64,000 bases of DNA, taken from positions 1-64,000 of the forward strand of contig NZ_NNRM01000017.1 in the NCBI RefSeq assembly GCF_002252525.1, given 5' to 3'. How positions within the stretch are numbered: the stretch's first letter is position 1; each line of letters begins with the position of its first letter. This DNA is from Brucella pseudogrignonensis. Lineage in GTDB: Bacteria > Pseudomonadota > Alphaproteobacteria > Rhizobiales > Rhizobiaceae. Under the pieces are notes generated by a model that worked only from the letters and a program-made list of their open reading frames with translations, made no database searches and was not told the origin of the DNA. A program made the position numbers and the translations under genes. Shown one piece after another: positions 27,948 through 37,732 of this stretch.

Positions 27948-28729
27948 CACTCAAAGCACGCGTGATTCCCTGCCTCGATGTGAAAGACGGACGTGTCGTT
28001 AAGGGCGTAAACTTCGTCGATCTGATTGATGCCGGTGATCCGGTTGAAGCAGCACGCGCCTATGATGCGGCGGGTGCAGACGAATTGTGCTTCCTCGACA
28101 TCACGGCGTCTTCGGACAATCGCGAGACAATTTTCGATGTTATCGCCCGTACAGCTGAACAGTGCTTCATGCCGCTGACTGTTGGCGGTGGTGTGCGTCA
28201 GGTTTCTGATATTCGCAAGCTGTTGCTTGCCGGGGCCGACAAGGTTTCGATCAATACGGCTGCGGTCAAGAACCCGGAATTTGTTGCAGAAGCCGCCGAC
28301 AAGTTTGGCGATCAGTGCATCGTTGTGGCCATCGACGCCAAGAAGGTTTCGGGAGCTGGTGAGAGCGACCGCTGGGAAATCTTTACCCATGGTGGACGCC
28401 AGACGACTGGCATTGATGCGGTGGAATTTGCACAGAAGGTGGTGAGCCTTGGTGCGGGTGAAATCCTGCTGACCTCGATGGATCGTGATGGCACCAAGGC
28501 GGGTTACGATGTGGCACTGACGCGCGCTGTTGCTGACAGCGTGCGCGTTCCGGTGATCGCATCGGGTGGCGTTGGCAATCTCGATCACATGGTCGACGGT
28601 ATCCGCGAAGGTCATGCAACGGCAGTTCTCGCAGCATCCATCTTCCACTTTGGAACCTATACGATTGGCGAAGCCAAGCGCTATATGGCCGAGGCTGGTA
28701 TCCCGATGCGGCTCGATCCGGTCCGTTGA
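27944..28729 (+). CDS. hisF: Imidazole glycerol phosphate synthase cyclase subunit HisF
   Basis: This 261-aa barrel enzyme uses ammonia from HisH to form imidazole glycerol phosphate and AICAR. The motifs [27 protein letters not shown] and [13 protein letters not shown] carry the two catalytic aspartates. It overlaps hisA. A hairpin repeat separates it from hisE. Confidence 0.97.
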   Translation: MTLKARVIPCLDVKDGRVVKGVNFVDLIDAGDPVEAARAYDAAGADELCFLDITASSDNRETIFDVIARTAEQCFMPLTVGGGVRQVSDIRKLLLAGADKVSINTAAVKNPEFVAEAADKFGDQCIVVAIDAKKVSGAGESDRWEIFTHGGRQTTGIDAVEFAQKVVSLGAGEILLTSMDRDGTKAGYDVALTRAVADSVRVPVIASGGVGNLDHMVDGIREGHATAVLAASIFHFGTYTIGEAKRYMAEAGIPMRLDPVR

Positions 28730-28740
28730 GAATATAGCTT

Positions 28741-28783
28741 GTCGCGGAAAAGTGGGAACCGGTTTTCCGATAACGACATGCGC
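28741..28783 (+). repeat. Intergenic hairpin repeat, subfamily B
   Basis: The core AAAAGTGGGAACCGGTTTT is flanked by CGG and CCG, so the stem is extended at its base. The apical pair is G-C. It lies in the 76-bp hisF-hisE gap, where it may affect mRNA stability or expression balance. Confidence 0.85.
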
Positions 28784-28805
28784 AAAAAGAGTTGAAGGAA
28801 TTCCG

Positions 28806-29129
28806 ATGGCTGAGTTCACCCTTTCCGACCTTGAACGCATTGTTGCAGAGCGTGCAAATTCGACGGATGGATCGTCTTATACTGCTAGTCTCTTTGCCAA
28901 GGGTCAGACGCGGGCCGCCAAAAAGCTTGGTGAAGAAGCCGTCGAAACGGTGATTGCCGCAGTTAGCGGTGATCGCGCGGAAGTGGTCACGGAAAGCGCT
29001 GATCTGCTTTATCACCTGCTGGTGGTTCTCAAGATTGCAGACGTGCCACTCAATGAAGTTCTTGCAGAGTTGCAACGCCGCACGGCGCAGACTGGCCTTG
29101 AGGAAAAGGCCGGTCGTCCGAAAGCATAA
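28806..29129 (+). CDS. hisE: Phosphoribosyl-ATP pyrophosphatase
   Basis: This 107-aa enzyme hydrolyses PR-ATP to PR-AMP, the second step of histidine synthesis. The MazG-like helical motifs [14 protein letters not shown] and [13 protein letters not shown] hold the metal-binding Glu and Asp residues. It is separate from hisI, which is not in the window. AAGGAA lies 6 nt before the ATG. Confidence 0.96.
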   Translation: MAEFTLSDLERIVAERANSTDGSSYTASLFAKGQTRAAKKLGEEAVETVIAAVSGDRAEVVTESADLLYHLLVVLKIADVPLNEVLAELQRRTAQTGLEEKAGRPKA

Positions 29130-29189
29130 ATGCAAACTAATCCAAAAGCTGTTAGTGCAGAATTGGCGTTGAGGGAGAGCAGCGACAAT

Positions 29190-30158
29190 ATGTGGGAAAA
29201 AGTGGACCAGCTAACGCCGTCGCGTTACTCGCCTTACCGTTTCTTTTCGGCGGAAGAGTGGGCAGGCTTTCGCGCCGACACCCCCCTCACCCTCACCTAT
29301 GAAGAAGTGAAACGGCTGCGCTCGCTGGGCGATCCGATTGATCTTGATGAGGTGCGGCGCATTTATCTGTCGCTGTCCCGCCTGCTCTATGCGCATGTGG
29401 AAGCAAGCCAGCTCCTGTTCCGCCAGCGCCAGCAATTTCTCAATATGGAAGAGCGCTTCAAGACGCCCTTTATCATTGGCATTGCAGGCTCGGTTGCGGT
29501 GGGCAAATCCACGACCGCGCGTATTCTGAAAGAACTACTCGCTCGCTGGCCTTCCAGCCCGAAGGTCGATCTGGTGACGACGGACGGCTTCCTCTACCCC
29601 AACGCGGTTCTGCGTGATCAGAACATGATGGAGCGCAAAGGCTTTCCGGAAAGCTATGATGTGGGCGCGGTTTTGCGTTTCCTGTCAGCGATCAAGGCAG
29701 GCATGAGCCATGTGCGCGCGCCGCTCTATTCGCATCTGAGCTATGACGTGCTGCCTGGCGAATATCAGATTGTCGACAAGCCCGACATTCTGATCTTTGA
29801 AGGCATCAATGTGCTTCAGGTCCGCGATCTGCCGGAAGACGGAAAGATGGTGCCTTTCGTGTCCGACTTCTTCGACTTCTCGATCTATATCGATGCGGAA
29901 TCGGAACTGATCCACAAATGGTATATCGACCGCTTCATGCGTTTGCGTGAGACGGCTTTCGTCAATCCGCAGTCGTTCTTCCACCGCTATTCGCAGCTTT
30001 CAGAAGAAGCCGCGCGTTCCATCGGCGAAGGCCTCTGGAACAATATCAACATGAAGAACCTGCGCGAAAACATTCTTCCCACCCGCCCCCGCGCCGATAT
30101 TATCCTGCGCAAAGGCAGCGATCATCTGATCGAAGAAGTGGCACTCAGAAAGATTTAA
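29190..30158 (+). CDS. coaA: Type I pantothenate kinase
   Basis: The kinase (322 aa) phosphorylates pantothenate, the first and regulated step of coenzyme A synthesis. The P-loop [17 protein letters not shown] is at about residues 95-111, with [10 protein letters not shown] and SEYIVD-like [15 protein letters not shown] after it. ATG 29190 gives the usual family length; the frame also opens at 29130 directly after hisE, adding 20 residues. The only ribosome-like sequence is GGGAG, 12 nt before 29190. coaE at 14640 is the last step of the same pathway. Confidence 0.95.
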   Translation: MWEKVDQLTPSRYSPYRFFSAEEWAGFRADTPLTLTYEEVKRLRSLGDPIDLDEVRRIYLSLSRLLYAHVEASQLLFRQRQQFLNMEERFKTPFIIGIAGSVAVGKSTTARILKELLARWPSSPKVDLVTTDGFLYPNAVLRDQNMMERKGFPESYDVGAVLRFLSAIKAGMSHVRAPLYSHLSYDVLPGEYQIVDKPDILIFEGINVLQVRDLPEDGKMVPFVSDFFDFSIYIDAESELIHKWYIDRFMRLRETAFVNPQSFFHRYSQLSEEAARSIGEGLWNNINMKNLRENILPTRPRADIILRKGSDHLIEEVALRKI

Positions 30159-30174
30159 ATCTCAGGAAACCAGA

Positions 30175-30969
30175 ATGCCGCAAGTGCTGGAAATGTATCA
30201 GGTGGACGCGTTCACCAAACGTGTCTTCGCCGGAAATCCTGCGGCAGTTCTGATCCTGAAAGACTGGCTGAGCGATGCGACCATGCAGGCAATCGCTGCG
30301 GAAAACAATCTCGCGGAAACGGCTTTTGCGTGCCCTGCAGAGGATGGCTGGAAGCTCAGATGGTTTACACCGACGCTTGAGGTCGATTTCTGCGGCCATG
30401 CCACTCTGGCAACGGCGCATGTTCTGGCTTGGCACCACAAGATTGATGGTGAGCTGAATTTTTACACCCGCATAGGCAAGATCAGTGTTTCGCGCGCGGG
30501 CGACGATTATGTGCTTGATGTTCCGTCCATTGCTCCCGACCAGCTTTCCGAGCTGCCCGCGTTCATAGCACCATTGTTTGAGAATGAGAGCGGAGCCACG
30601 TTCTTCAGAAATTTCGAGAATATCTATGTGCAGCTTGAGGATGAGGCTGCGGTCAGGGCTTTCGTGCCTGATCATATCCAGATTGAAAAACTGGGATCAG
30701 TCGGCCTGGTGATTACCGCACGAGGATCGTCGCACGACTTTGTTTCGCGTTATTTTGCGGCGGGATCGGGTATCCCGGAAGATCCGGTTACAGGATCTAT
30801 CCATGCGACGCTTGTTCCCTATTGGGCTCAAAAGATCGGGAAAGACAAACTGTCCGCTTATCAGGCTTCGGCCCGTGGTGGACATTTGGGAGGTGAGCTG
30901 AAAGGCGACCGTGTTTTGCTCACCGGCAACGCCGTAACATTCATGAAAGCTGAGATTTATATCCCGTAA
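30175..30969 (+). CDS. PhzF family isomerase/epimerase
   Basis: A 264-aa protein with the duplicated diaminopimelate-epimerase-like fold. The conserved active-site Glu lies in NNLAETAFA (about residue 45), with DFCGHATLATAHVL and GIPEDPVTGSIHATLVPYW following. Characterised PhzF enzymes isomerise a phenazine precursor, but most family members, like this one, lie outside phenazine clusters and have unknown substrates. It follows coaA by 16 bp. Confidence 0.87.
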   Translation: MPQVLEMYQVDAFTKRVFAGNPAAVLILKDWLSDATMQAIAAENNLAETAFACPAEDGWKLRWFTPTLEVDFCGHATLATAHVLAWHHKIDGELNFYTRIGKISVSRAGDDYVLDVPSIAPDQLSELPAFIAPLFENESGATFFRNFENIYVQLEDEAAVRAFVPDHIQIEKLGSVGLVITARGSSHDFVSRYFAAGSGIPEDPVTGSIHATLVPYWAQKIGKDKLSAYQASARGGHLGGELKGDRVLLTGNAVTFMKAEIYIP

Positions 30970-30976
30970 AGAATAA

Positions 30977-31018
30977 GGGCGCCGATTAGTTCGGCGCCCT
31001 GATCGCTTTTGGGTCGTT
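30977..31018 (+). terminator. Terminator of coaA-phzF
   Basis: GGGCGCCGA and TCGGCGCCC form a stem with a short loop and are followed by a T-rich tract (CTTTTGGGTCGTTTTT). It is between converging genes and may serve both. Confidence 0.75.
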
Positions 31019-31025
31019 TTTGCAA

Positions 31026-31478
31026 TCAAGCAAGCGGCGGAATGCGCAGCACCTGACCCGGATAGATTTTGTCCGGATGCGTCAGCATCGGCTTGTTGGC
31101 TTCAAAGATGATGTCGTTCTTTGCGCCCTTGCCTTTGCCATATTGAGCTTCGGCGATTTTCCAGAGATTGTCGCCCTTCTTGACTGTGTAGAAGACGGGT
31201 TCGGCACCGGTCGTCCCGGCTCCATCGACTTTCAGTTCCGAGGCTTCCACTTTGGAAACACCAAGCGAGTTGCCCACAGCGATAATAGCTTTTTCAAAAG
31301 CCGACTGATCCTTCACATTGCCGGTCAGGACGGCCTTGTCGCCCTGCACGCTCACCTGCACGCCATCGGTGCCTAGATTATGCGAGTCGAGTTCCTTCTT
31401 CAGATCATCGGCTTTGGGTTCATTTTCACCGAAACCAAGCTTGGTTCCGACCGACTTCACGAAATCGAAAATTCCCAT
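31026..31478 (-). CDS. BON-LysM domain protein (Kbp/YgaU-like)
   Basis: A 150-aa protein with a BON domain (about residues 25-90, VQVSVQGDKAVLTGNVKDQ) and a C-terminal LysM domain (about 97-148, YTVKKGDNLWKIAEAQYG to IYPGQVLRIP). E. coli YgaU (Kbp) is a potassium-binding protein of this layout. There is no signal peptide (MGIFDFVKSVGTKLGFG), which agrees with the cytosolic location of Kbp. Confidence 0.88.
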   Translation of the reverse strand: MGIFDFVKSVGTKLGFGENEPKADDLKKELDSHNLGTDGVQVSVQGDKAVLTGNVKDQSAFEKAIIAVGNSLGVSKVEASELKVDGAGTTGAEPVFYTVKKGDNLWKIAEAQYGKGKGAKNDIIFEANKPMLTHPDKIYPGQVLRIPPLA

Positions 31479-31675
31479 GGGGCAAATCTCCCTGTTGTTG
31501 CTAAACTATTGATGCGTCGTATCAAATATCAGAACCAGAGATGAGCTAGCGCTTCTTGCAGCCAATCAATAGGCTACAAAGTACAGCTCGACGAAAATTG
31601 GTCAAGACAGGATTTTCCGGAAATTGCTCAATAAGTTCTAGCACTTAATTAGCATGCCCCTTCGATAAGACCGTT

Positions 31676-33400
31676 TTAACGACCAAGATTGGTACGGGCG
31701 AGTTCAACGATTTCATCACCACGACCGCTGATGATGGCTTTGAGCATATAAAGGCTGAAGCCCTTCGCCTGCTCGGCCTTGATCTTGGGCGGCATTACCA
31801 GTTCCTGTTTGGCTGTTACCACATCGACCAGAACCGGACCGTCATGCGCAAAAGCCTGCTTTAATGCCTCCGGCAGATCAGCGGATTCCTCAACGCGAAA
31901 ACCTTTGATGCCGATGGCTTCCGCCATGGCTGCAAAATTCGGGTTTTCGAGGTCGGTTCCAGAGGTCAGATAGCCGCCCGCTTTCATTTCCATCGCCACG
32001 AAGCCAAGCGAGCCATTGTTATAAACAATGATCTTGGCGGGCAGATTGAGCTGCTTCAACGACAGGAAATCGCCCATCATCATGGTGAAACCGCCATCGC
32101 CGGAGAGTGAAACGACCTGTCGTTCCGGCGCTGCAGCCTTTGCGCCCAGCGCCTGAAGCATGGCATTGGCCATTGAGCCATGATTGAAAGAACCGAGCAG
32201 GCGACGCTTGCCATTCATGGTGAGATAGCGTGCAGCCCAGACGGTAGGCGTGCCGACATCGGCGGTAAAGATCGCATCTTCATCCGCAATCTCATTGACG
32301 AGGCGGGTGAGATATTGCGGGTGGATCGGCTGGCCTGGTTTTGATGGTGCTGCCAGATCATCCAATGCCTCGCGCGCTTTCGTGTAATGTGTCTTTGCAG
32401 CATCGAGGAACTTCGTGCTGCGACCAGATTTGAGCTTCGGCAGAAGAACTGCGATTGTTTCCGACACATCGCCGGTCACGCCCAATGTGAGCGGCGCACG
32501 GCGTCCGAGCTGTGAAGGATCATTGTCGATCTGAACGATCTTTGCCTTGTCGGGATAGAAGTTGCGATAAGGGAAACTGGTGCCAAGCATCAGCAGCGTG
32601 TCGCAGTTGAGCATGGCGTGATAGCCGGATGAAAAGCCGATCAGGCCGGTCATGCCAACATCAAAGGGATTGTCCCATTCGACATGTTCCTTGCCGCGCA
32701 GCGCATGAACCACAGGCGCCTCAAGCTGTTCGGCCAATGAAACGACAGCATCATGGGCGCCAGTGCAGCCGCTGCCTGCCAGAATGGTGATCTTCTCAGA
32801 ACCGTTGAGAATATCTGCGAGCTTAGCGACATCCTGATCAGACGGAACCATGCGTGGAGGCGAGATCTGCGTCCAGGTCTGCTTCGCCCCTTCAGGTGCC
32901 TGCTTGAGCGCAACGTCACCCGGAATGACGATCACGGCCACGCCGCGCTTTCCGATGGCCGCGCGCATGGCGCGGTTCAGCACTTCGGGCATTTGTGCAG
33001 GGTTGGAAACCAGCTCAACAAAATGGCTGCATTCGCGGAACAGTTCCTGCGGATGGGTTTCCTGAAAATAGTCGAGACCGATTTCGGATGAAGGGATATG
33101 GGCTGCAATCGCCAGCACAGGTTCGCGGTTGCGGTGACAATCAAAAAGCCCGTTGATGAGGTGCAGATTGCCGGGACCACAGCTGCCAGCACAAACGGCC
33201 AGTTCGCCGGTGACAGCCGCTTCTGCCCCTGCGGCGAAGGCTGCGGTTTCCTCATGGCGAACATGCATCCAGTCGATCTTGCCAAGTCTTCTGAGGCTGT
33301 CATTCAGTCCGTTGAGGCTATCGCCCGTGACGCCCCAGATACGTTTAACACCTGCTTCGGCCAAGGTTTGAGCCAGAAGATCCGCAACAGTCATGCCCAT
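31676..33400 (-). CDS. poxB: Ubiquinone-dependent pyruvate dehydrogenase (pyruvate oxidase)
   Basis: This 574-aa thiamine-diphosphate and FAD flavoprotein converts pyruvate to acetate and CO2, passing electrons to ubiquinone at the membrane. The catalytic Glu of [16 protein letters not shown], the central FAD-binding domain, and the ThDP motif [18 protein letters not shown] with the closing Asn (VYNNGS) are present. The C-terminal tail resembles the membrane-binding part of PoxB. ATG 33400 or 33394 may be the start. Confidence 0.93.
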   Translation of the reverse strand: MGMTVADLLAQTLAEAGVKRIWGVTGDSLNGLNDSLRRLGKIDWMHVRHEETAAFAAGAEAAVTGELAVCAGSCGPGNLHLINGLFDCHRNREPVLAIAAHIPSSEIGLDYFQETHPQELFRECSHFVELVSNPAQMPEVLNRAMRAAIGKRGVAVIVIPGDVALKQAPEGAKQTWTQISPPRMVPSDQDVAKLADILNGSEKITILAGSGCTGAHDAVVSLAEQLEAPVVHALRGKEHVEWDNPFDVGMTGLIGFSSGYHAMLNCDTLLMLGTSFPYRNFYPDKAKIVQIDNDPSQLGRRAPLTLGVTGDVSETIAVLLPKLKSGRSTKFLDAAKTHYTKAREALDDLAAPSKPGQPIHPQYLTRLVNEIADEDAIFTADVGTPTVWAARYLTMNGKRRLLGSFNHGSMANAMLQALGAKAAAPERQVVSLSGDGGFTMMMGDFLSLKQLNLPAKIIVYNNGSLGFVAMEMKAGGYLTSGTDLENPNFAAMAEAIGIKGFRVEESADLPEALKQAFAHDGPVLVDVVTAKQELVMPPKIKAEQAKGFSLYMLKAIISGRGDEIVELARTNLGR

Positions 33401-33462
33401 GATTTCACCCTTTTCACAATCCTGAAGATCAAGTTAGGGCGCCGGGCGGATGTGGGAAGCCG

Positions 33463-33490
33463 TCAAACGGCATCAATCGATGCCGTTTGA
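33463..33490. promoter_or_regulatory. Perfect 12-bp inverted repeat before poxB
   Basis: TCAAACGGCATC and GATGCCGTTTGA pair perfectly around a 4-nt AATC loop. It lies 10 bp after the hydrolase stop and 63 bp upstream of poxB. No T-run follows on either strand, so an operator or mRNA-stabilising hairpin is as likely as a terminator. Confidence 0.6.
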
Positions 33491-33500
33491 ATTGGAAAAG

Positions 33501-34316
33501 TTATTTTGTGCAACTCTCGATGAAACGAGCGAGATAAGCATCAAATTCCGCTGGCGCTTCACGAAAAGGCGCATGTCCAGCATCGTCGATAACGTGGGTT
33601 TTGCCTTCCCAAAGATTACCGAATTTTACCTTGGAGACGAAGTCGAGTTCGACGAAAGGTTCATCGCGCCCATTGACGACTGCAATGGGAAGCTTTGCTT
33701 GAGCGACGATGTCGCGCTGGTTGCCGCCGGTGCCAGCGGCAAATTTTTCAAACATGATGCGGCGTGCGCGGCCGTCGGTACGGGCAACAATATCGAGAAG
33801 CGATGCTTCGAACGGTTCGCCACAGGTGCTGCGTGCGTAAGAATCCACATCGCGCTCGGAAAAGACTTCCTGTCCGGCAAGCGCCATGTCTGGCCCGCTC
33901 TTGAACCCCTGCCCCACTTCCTCACGCGCTACGGGTGGAGTTCCGGTAATCATAAGGCCACGCATTTCAGGATAACGGGCAATCATCTCGATACCGATAT
34001 GGCCACCGAGCGACCAGCCGAAAACGACAGCATCGGCAATCCCGAGCTGCTGCATGACTTCCGTCATCGCATCCGCATAGCCTTCCATCGAATAGCTGCG
34101 ATCGGGATCAATCGCATCGGAAGATTTGCCATGGCCCGGAAGATCAGGTGCTATCACGCGCCATTTTTTGCCGATCTCGCCTTCGAGCTGTGGTGCGAAA
34201 ATTGCGCCCGAACTTGAATTGCCATGGATCATCAGAAGAGGAGCGCCCTCGCCTTCGCTTTCACGCACAGCAATGCGGCCATGGCTGGTTTCAAGCTCGC
34301 GATAATTGATTGTCAT
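33501..34316 (-). CDS. Alpha/beta-fold hydrolase
   Basis: A 271-aa protein with the alpha/beta hydrolase layout: oxyanion-side motif LLMIHGNSSSGAIF, nucleophile elbow VFGWSLGGHIGIEM (Ser in GWSLGG), an acid in VVNGRDEPFVE, and the catalytic His in VIDDAGHAPFREAP. The substrate is unknown. The start 34316 (MTINYRELETSHGRI) has GGGAA upstream; the upstream extension to 34475 overlaps a hairpin repeat and was rejected. Confidence 0.87.
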   Translation of the reverse strand: MTINYRELETSHGRIAVRESEGEGAPLLMIHGNSSSGAIFAPQLEGEIGKKWRVIAPDLPGHGKSSDAIDPDRSYSMEGYADAMTEVMQQLGIADAVVFGWSLGGHIGIEMIARYPEMRGLMITGTPPVAREEVGQGFKSGPDMALAGQEVFSERDVDSYARSTCGEPFEASLLDIVARTDGRARRIMFEKFAAGTGGNQRDIVAQAKLPIAVVNGRDEPFVELDFVSKVKFGNLWEGKTHVIDDAGHAPFREAPAEFDAYLARFIESCTK

Positions 34317-34357
34317 GTTGTCTGTTCCCAAAATGCGAATGGTATATTTGTTTTTAC

Positions 34358-34402
34358 GCGCATCTCCTTCCGAAAACCGGTTCCCACTTTTCGGGATGCG
34401 CT
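34358..34402 (-). repeat. Intergenic hairpin repeat, subfamily B
   Basis: On the minus strand it reads GAAAAGTGGGAACCGGTTTTC with CCG and CGG outside; the ends GCGCATC and GATGCGC are inverted repeats. It abuts the arfB stop codon at 34402. Confidence 0.85.
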
Positions 34403-34839
34403 TAATCGTAAGAAACCTTGCCGCGGCCTTTCTTGATGTCCGAGCGTCCGGATTTAGCCTTGAGACGGCGTTCAATCGAGCCTTTTGTCGGCTTTGTTTT
34501 CCTGCGCGGTGGCGGTGGCGGAACTGCTGCCTCCTGGATCAGCGCAATCATCCGCTCACGGGCATCTTCGCGATTGCGTTCCTGTGTGCGAAAACGATTG
34601 GCCTCGATCAGTATGTCACCGTCCTTGGTGCCTTTTTGACCAGCAAGCTTGAAAAGACGGGAAAGCACATCTTCGGGAAGGCCGGAGCGTGCCGCATGAA
34701 AGCGCAACTGCACAGCGGTCGAAACCTTGTTGACGTTCTGACCACCGGGACCAGACGAGCGGATAAAGCTCTCCTCCAGATCGTCCTCGTGGATCGTCAG
34801 GCGGTTGGTGATACGGATGATAGAGCGGCTTTCTTCCAT
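34402..34839 (-). CDS. arfB: Alternative ribosome-rescue factor ArfB (YaeJ/ICT1-like)
   Basis: This 145-aa release-factor-like hydrolase frees ribosomes stalled on non-stop mRNA. The GGQ motif is in SSGPGGQNVNKVST (about residues 28-41). A proline stretch (PPPPP) and a basic C-terminal tail (RRKTKPTKGSIERRLKAKS) that enters the empty mRNA channel follow. Only class I GGQ release factors without a codon-recognition domain have this length. Confidence 0.95.
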   Translation of the reverse strand: MEESRSIIRITNRLTIHEDDLEESFIRSSGPGGQNVNKVSTAVQLRFHAARSGLPEDVLSRLFKLAGQKGTKDGDILIEANRFRTQERNREDARERMIALIQEAAVPPPPPRRKTKPTKGSIERRLKAKSGRSDIKKGRGKVSYD

Positions 34840-34880
34840 GAGGACGAGTGATACACCGCTTTGTATCTATTGCAAAAAAG

Positions 34881-34903
34881 AAAAACCCGGCCTTTCAGCC
34901 GGG
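34881..34903 (-). terminator. Terminator of pckA
   Basis: CCCGGC-CTTTCA-GCCGGG with, on the minus strand, TTTTTCTTTTTT behind it. The same stem and nearly the same loop recur at the trxA terminator (54885). Confidence 0.88.
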
Positions 34904-34934
34904 CTTCCCCTCCTCCTCAGGATTTCAATTTTGC

Positions 34935-36545
34935 TTATTCAGCAGCAATTTGCGTTGCTGGCGCTGCATCGCGTACATCATGATCGACATGGCTTTCGAA
35001 TTTTTCGAAATTGTTCACGAACATATCGACAAGTTTTTGCGCCTGTGCGTCGTAAGCTGCCTTGTCAGCCCAGGTCGAACGCGGATCGAGAATGGACGTA
35101 TCCACGCCCGGCACTTCAACCGGCACGGCGAAGCCGAAATTCGGATCAGTACGGAATTCCGCATTATTGAGCGAACCGTCGAGCGCTGCTGCAAGAAGCG
35201 CACGGGTAGCCTTGATCGGCATACGCTTGCCAGTGCCATAAGCGCCGCCGGTCCAGCCGGTGTTGACCAGCCAGCAATCGACCTTGTGTTCGGCGATCAG
35301 CTTGCGCAGCAGATTGCCGTATTCCGATGGATGGCGCGGCATGAATGGCGCACCAAAGCAGGTCGAGAACGTTGCTTCAGGCTCGGTCACGCCCTTTTCC
35401 GTACCGGCAACCTTGGCGGTGTAGCCTGACAGGAAGTGATACATGGCCTGCGCAGGCGTAAGCTTGGCGATCGGAGGCATGACGCCGAAGGCATCAGCGG
35501 TAAGCATGATGATGTTCTTTGGCTGACCGCCCTTGCCCGTCGATGATGCATTCGGGATGAAGTCGAGCGGATAGGCGCAGCGGGTGTTTTCAGTCAGCGA
35601 TACGTCATCGAAATCCGGCTGGCGGTTTGCATCCAGCACAACATTTTCCAGCACAGTGCCGAAGCGCTGCGTGGTTGCGTAGATTTCCGGCTCGGCTTCA
35701 GCTGACAAACGAATGGTCTTGGCATAGCAGCCGCCTTCGAAATTGAAGACGCCATCTTCGCCCCAGCCGTGCTCGTCATCGCCGATCAGCGTGCGGGTTG
35801 GATCAGCTGAAAGCGTGGTCTTGCCAGTGCCGGACAGACCGAAGAAGACAGCCGTGTCGCCGTTCGGGCCTTCATTGGCAGAGCAATGCATTGGCATGAC
35901 GCCCTTGGCAGGCAGAAGATAGTTGAGCGCGGTGAAGACCGACTTCTTCATTTCACCAGCATAGGAAGTGCCGCCGATCAGCACAATCTTGCGGGTGAGA
36001 TCGACTGCGATCACCGTTTCGGTGCGCACGCCATAGCGTGCAGGATCGGCCTTGAAGGAAGGCAGATCGATAATTGTCATTTCAGGCACGTAAGAAGCAA
36101 GCGCTGCTTCTTCCGGACGGATCAGCAAGTTGCGGATGAACAGCGAGTGCCATGCATATTCAGTGACAACACGCGCGTTGATCTTATTGTCTTCGTCAGC
36201 GCCGCCGATGAGATCCTGTACGAAAAGCTCCTTGCCCTTCGCATGTTCGATGAAATCGGCATAGAGAAGCTCGAAAGCCTCAGGCGTCATTGGCTTGTTG
36301 TTGTCCCACCAGACCTGATCTTCGGTGTTTGCATCGCGAACAACGAATTTGTCTTTTGGCGAACGGCCGGTGTGCTGGCCCGTTCTAGCAACAAGGGCTC
36401 CTTGTGCTGAAAGCTCTGCTTCGCCACGGCGAATAGTCTCTTCATAAAGCCGGGCCGGTCCAAAATTATAAAAGACTGCGGACAGTTCCTTCAATCCTGA
36501 AGTGGCAATGGAAGCGGCAGTATTGTGAATGCCGATCTCTTTCAT
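34935..36545 (-). CDS. pckA: Phosphoenolpyruvate carboxykinase (ATP)
   Basis: This 536-aa gluconeogenic enzyme converts oxaloacetate and ATP to phosphoenolpyruvate, ADP and CO2. The P-loop [14 protein letters not shown] is at about residue 245, the substrate motif [14 protein letters not shown] precedes it, and [10 protein letters not shown] binds metal. Its promoter region is shared with bvrR, whose product is known in Brucella to affect pckA. A 12-bp inverted repeat lies about 100 bp upstream (36646-36677). Confidence 0.97.
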   Translation of the reverse strand: MKEIGIHNTAASIATSGLKELSAVFYNFGPARLYEETIRRGEAELSAQGALVARTGQHTGRSPKDKFVVRDANTEDQVWWDNNKPMTPEAFELLYADFIEHAKGKELFVQDLIGGADEDNKINARVVTEYAWHSLFIRNLLIRPEEAALASYVPEMTIIDLPSFKADPARYGVRTETVIAVDLTRKIVLIGGTSYAGEMKKSVFTALNYLLPAKGVMPMHCSANEGPNGDTAVFFGLSGTGKTTLSADPTRTLIGDDEHGWGEDGVFNFEGGCYAKTIRLSAEAEPEIYATTQRFGTVLENVVLDANRQPDFDDVSLTENTRCAYPLDFIPNASSTGKGGQPKNIIMLTADAFGVMPPIAKLTPAQAMYHFLSGYTAKVAGTEKGVTEPEATFSTCFGAPFMPRHPSEYGNLLRKLIAEHKVDCWLVNTGWTGGAYGTGKRMPIKATRALLAAALDGSLNNAEFRTDPNFGFAVPVEVPGVDTSILDPRSTWADKAAYDAQAQKLVDMFVNNFEKFESHVDHDVRDAAPATQIAAE

Positions 36546-36967
36546 GGTCTCTCCGCCATCTGGTTCTAAAGTTTGTTGGCCCGGTTCATTTTAATCCGGG
36601 ATGGCAGTCAGAAACAGATTAATTAAATCAAATCAAATATTTAATCGATTTAAAAAAATTGAAACTTTTTTAAATCGTTTAATCTTCACGTTATCGGGTG
36701 TATTTTTGATGAAGAACAATTGTCGATTGCATTAACCAAGGAAAAGGAATCGCAGCAGGGCATGGATGGTTAGTTGAGCGGCTGCCACATTTTGTACCTA
36801 ATTTGTACTGCACAAGCGGCATGACTGTTATACTATTGATTTGTCAGGCAGCAGGAACCACTTCTTAGGCGAACTGACAAAGAGAATTTGCAGACGAGAC
36901 GCCAGGAGGCGTTCGGTTATTTCTGCCGCTGCCGTGATCGGGGCGGTTTAAAAAGGAGAAGGTCCGC
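36546..36967. promoter_or_regulatory. Divergent pckA/bvrR promoter region
   Basis: This 422-bp gap is very AT-rich at 36610-36710 and holds the inverted repeat at 36646. A typical ribosome site AAGGAG lies just before the bvrR start. No coding sequence was found. Sigma-70 type boxes could not be assigned with confidence. Confidence 0.6.
36646..36677. promoter_or_regulatory. Perfect 12-bp AT-rich inverted repeat before pckA
   Basis: CGATTTAAAAAA and TTTTTTAAATCG pair perfectly around an 8-nt spacer (ATTGAAAC). It is about 100 bp upstream of the pckA start codon and could be an operator or an architectural-protein site. Confidence 0.6.
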
Positions 36968-37687
36968 ATGAAGGAAGCTTCGGCAACGCAGACAATTGCG
37001 CTGGTCGACGATGACCGCAACATTCTGACCTCCGTTTCCATTGCTCTGGAGTCGGAAGGCTATCGCGTGGAGACCTATACCGATGGGGCTTCCGCTTTGG
37101 ATGGTCTGATGGCGCGTCCACCGAACCTTGCGATCTTTGATATCAAGATGCCGCGCATGGATGGTATGGAACTTCTGCGCCGCCTGCGCCAGAAGTCTGA
37201 TCTTCCCGTCATCTTCCTGACGTCCAAGGACGACGAAATCGATGAATTGTTCGGCCTCAAGATGGGCGCTGACGATTTCATCACCAAGCCGTTCTCGCAG
37301 CGTCTTCTGGTCGAACGTGTGAAGGCCGTGCTGCGCCGTGTTGCAGCGCGTGATGGCACCGCAAAGCCGGCCGGCCAGCAGGCCAAATCGCTGGAACGTG
37401 GCCAGCTGGTCATGGATCAGGAACGCCACACCTGCACCTGGAAAGGTGAGCCGGTAACGCTTACTGTGACCGAATTCCTCATCCTTCACTCGCTTGCACA
37501 GCGCCCCGGTGTTGTGAAAAGCCGTGACGCGCTGATGGATGCGGCTTATGATGAGCAGGTCTATGTGGATGACCGTACCATCGACAGCCACATCAAGCGC
37601 CTTCGCAAGAAGTTCAAATCGACCGATGACGATTTTGAGATGATCGAAACGCTCTATGGCGTCGGTTACCGCTTCCGCGAAGCGTAA
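36968..37687 (+). CDS. bvrR: Response regulator BvrR (ChvI)
   Basis: An OmpR-family regulator (239 aa). The receiver domain (residues about 10-125) has the acidic pair VDDD, phospho-acceptor Asp in [11 protein letters not shown] and Lys in FITKPFS. The winged-helix DNA-binding domain covers about 140-239 ([30 protein letters not shown]). In Brucella this regulator controls outer-membrane proteins, virulence genes and carbon metabolism; in Sinorhizobium and Agrobacterium the orthologue ChvI is essential or acid-responsive. AAGGAGAAGG lies before the ATG. Confidence 0.96.
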   Translation: MKEASATQTIALVDDDRNILTSVSIALESEGYRVETYTDGASALDGLMARPPNLAIFDIKMPRMDGMELLRRLRQKSDLPVIFLTSKDDEIDELFGLKMGADDFITKPFSQRLLVERVKAVLRRVAARDGTAKPAGQQAKSLERGQLVMDQERHTCTWKGEPVTLTVTEFLILHSLAQRPGVVKSRDALMDAAYDEQVYVDDRTIDSHIKRLRKKFKSTDDDFEMIETLYGVGYRFREA

Positions 37688-37705
37688 TATGAAGTTATGA
37701 GAGCG

Positions 37706-37725
37706 CCGGGCCATTAGAGGCCCGG
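37706..37725. terminator. GC-rich hairpin after bvrR
   Basis: CCGGGCC and GGCCCGG pair around ATTAGA. No T-run follows, so this may attenuate or stabilise the bvrR transcript rather than fully end it. Confidence 0.5.
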
Positions 37726-37732
37726 AGGCTTA

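Noticed and set aside
36546-36967. CtrA-type TTAA-N7-TTAA boxes in the pckA/bvrR gap
   Set aside because: TTAA is frequent there only because the stretch is AT-rich; no pair with a 7-bp spacer was found.
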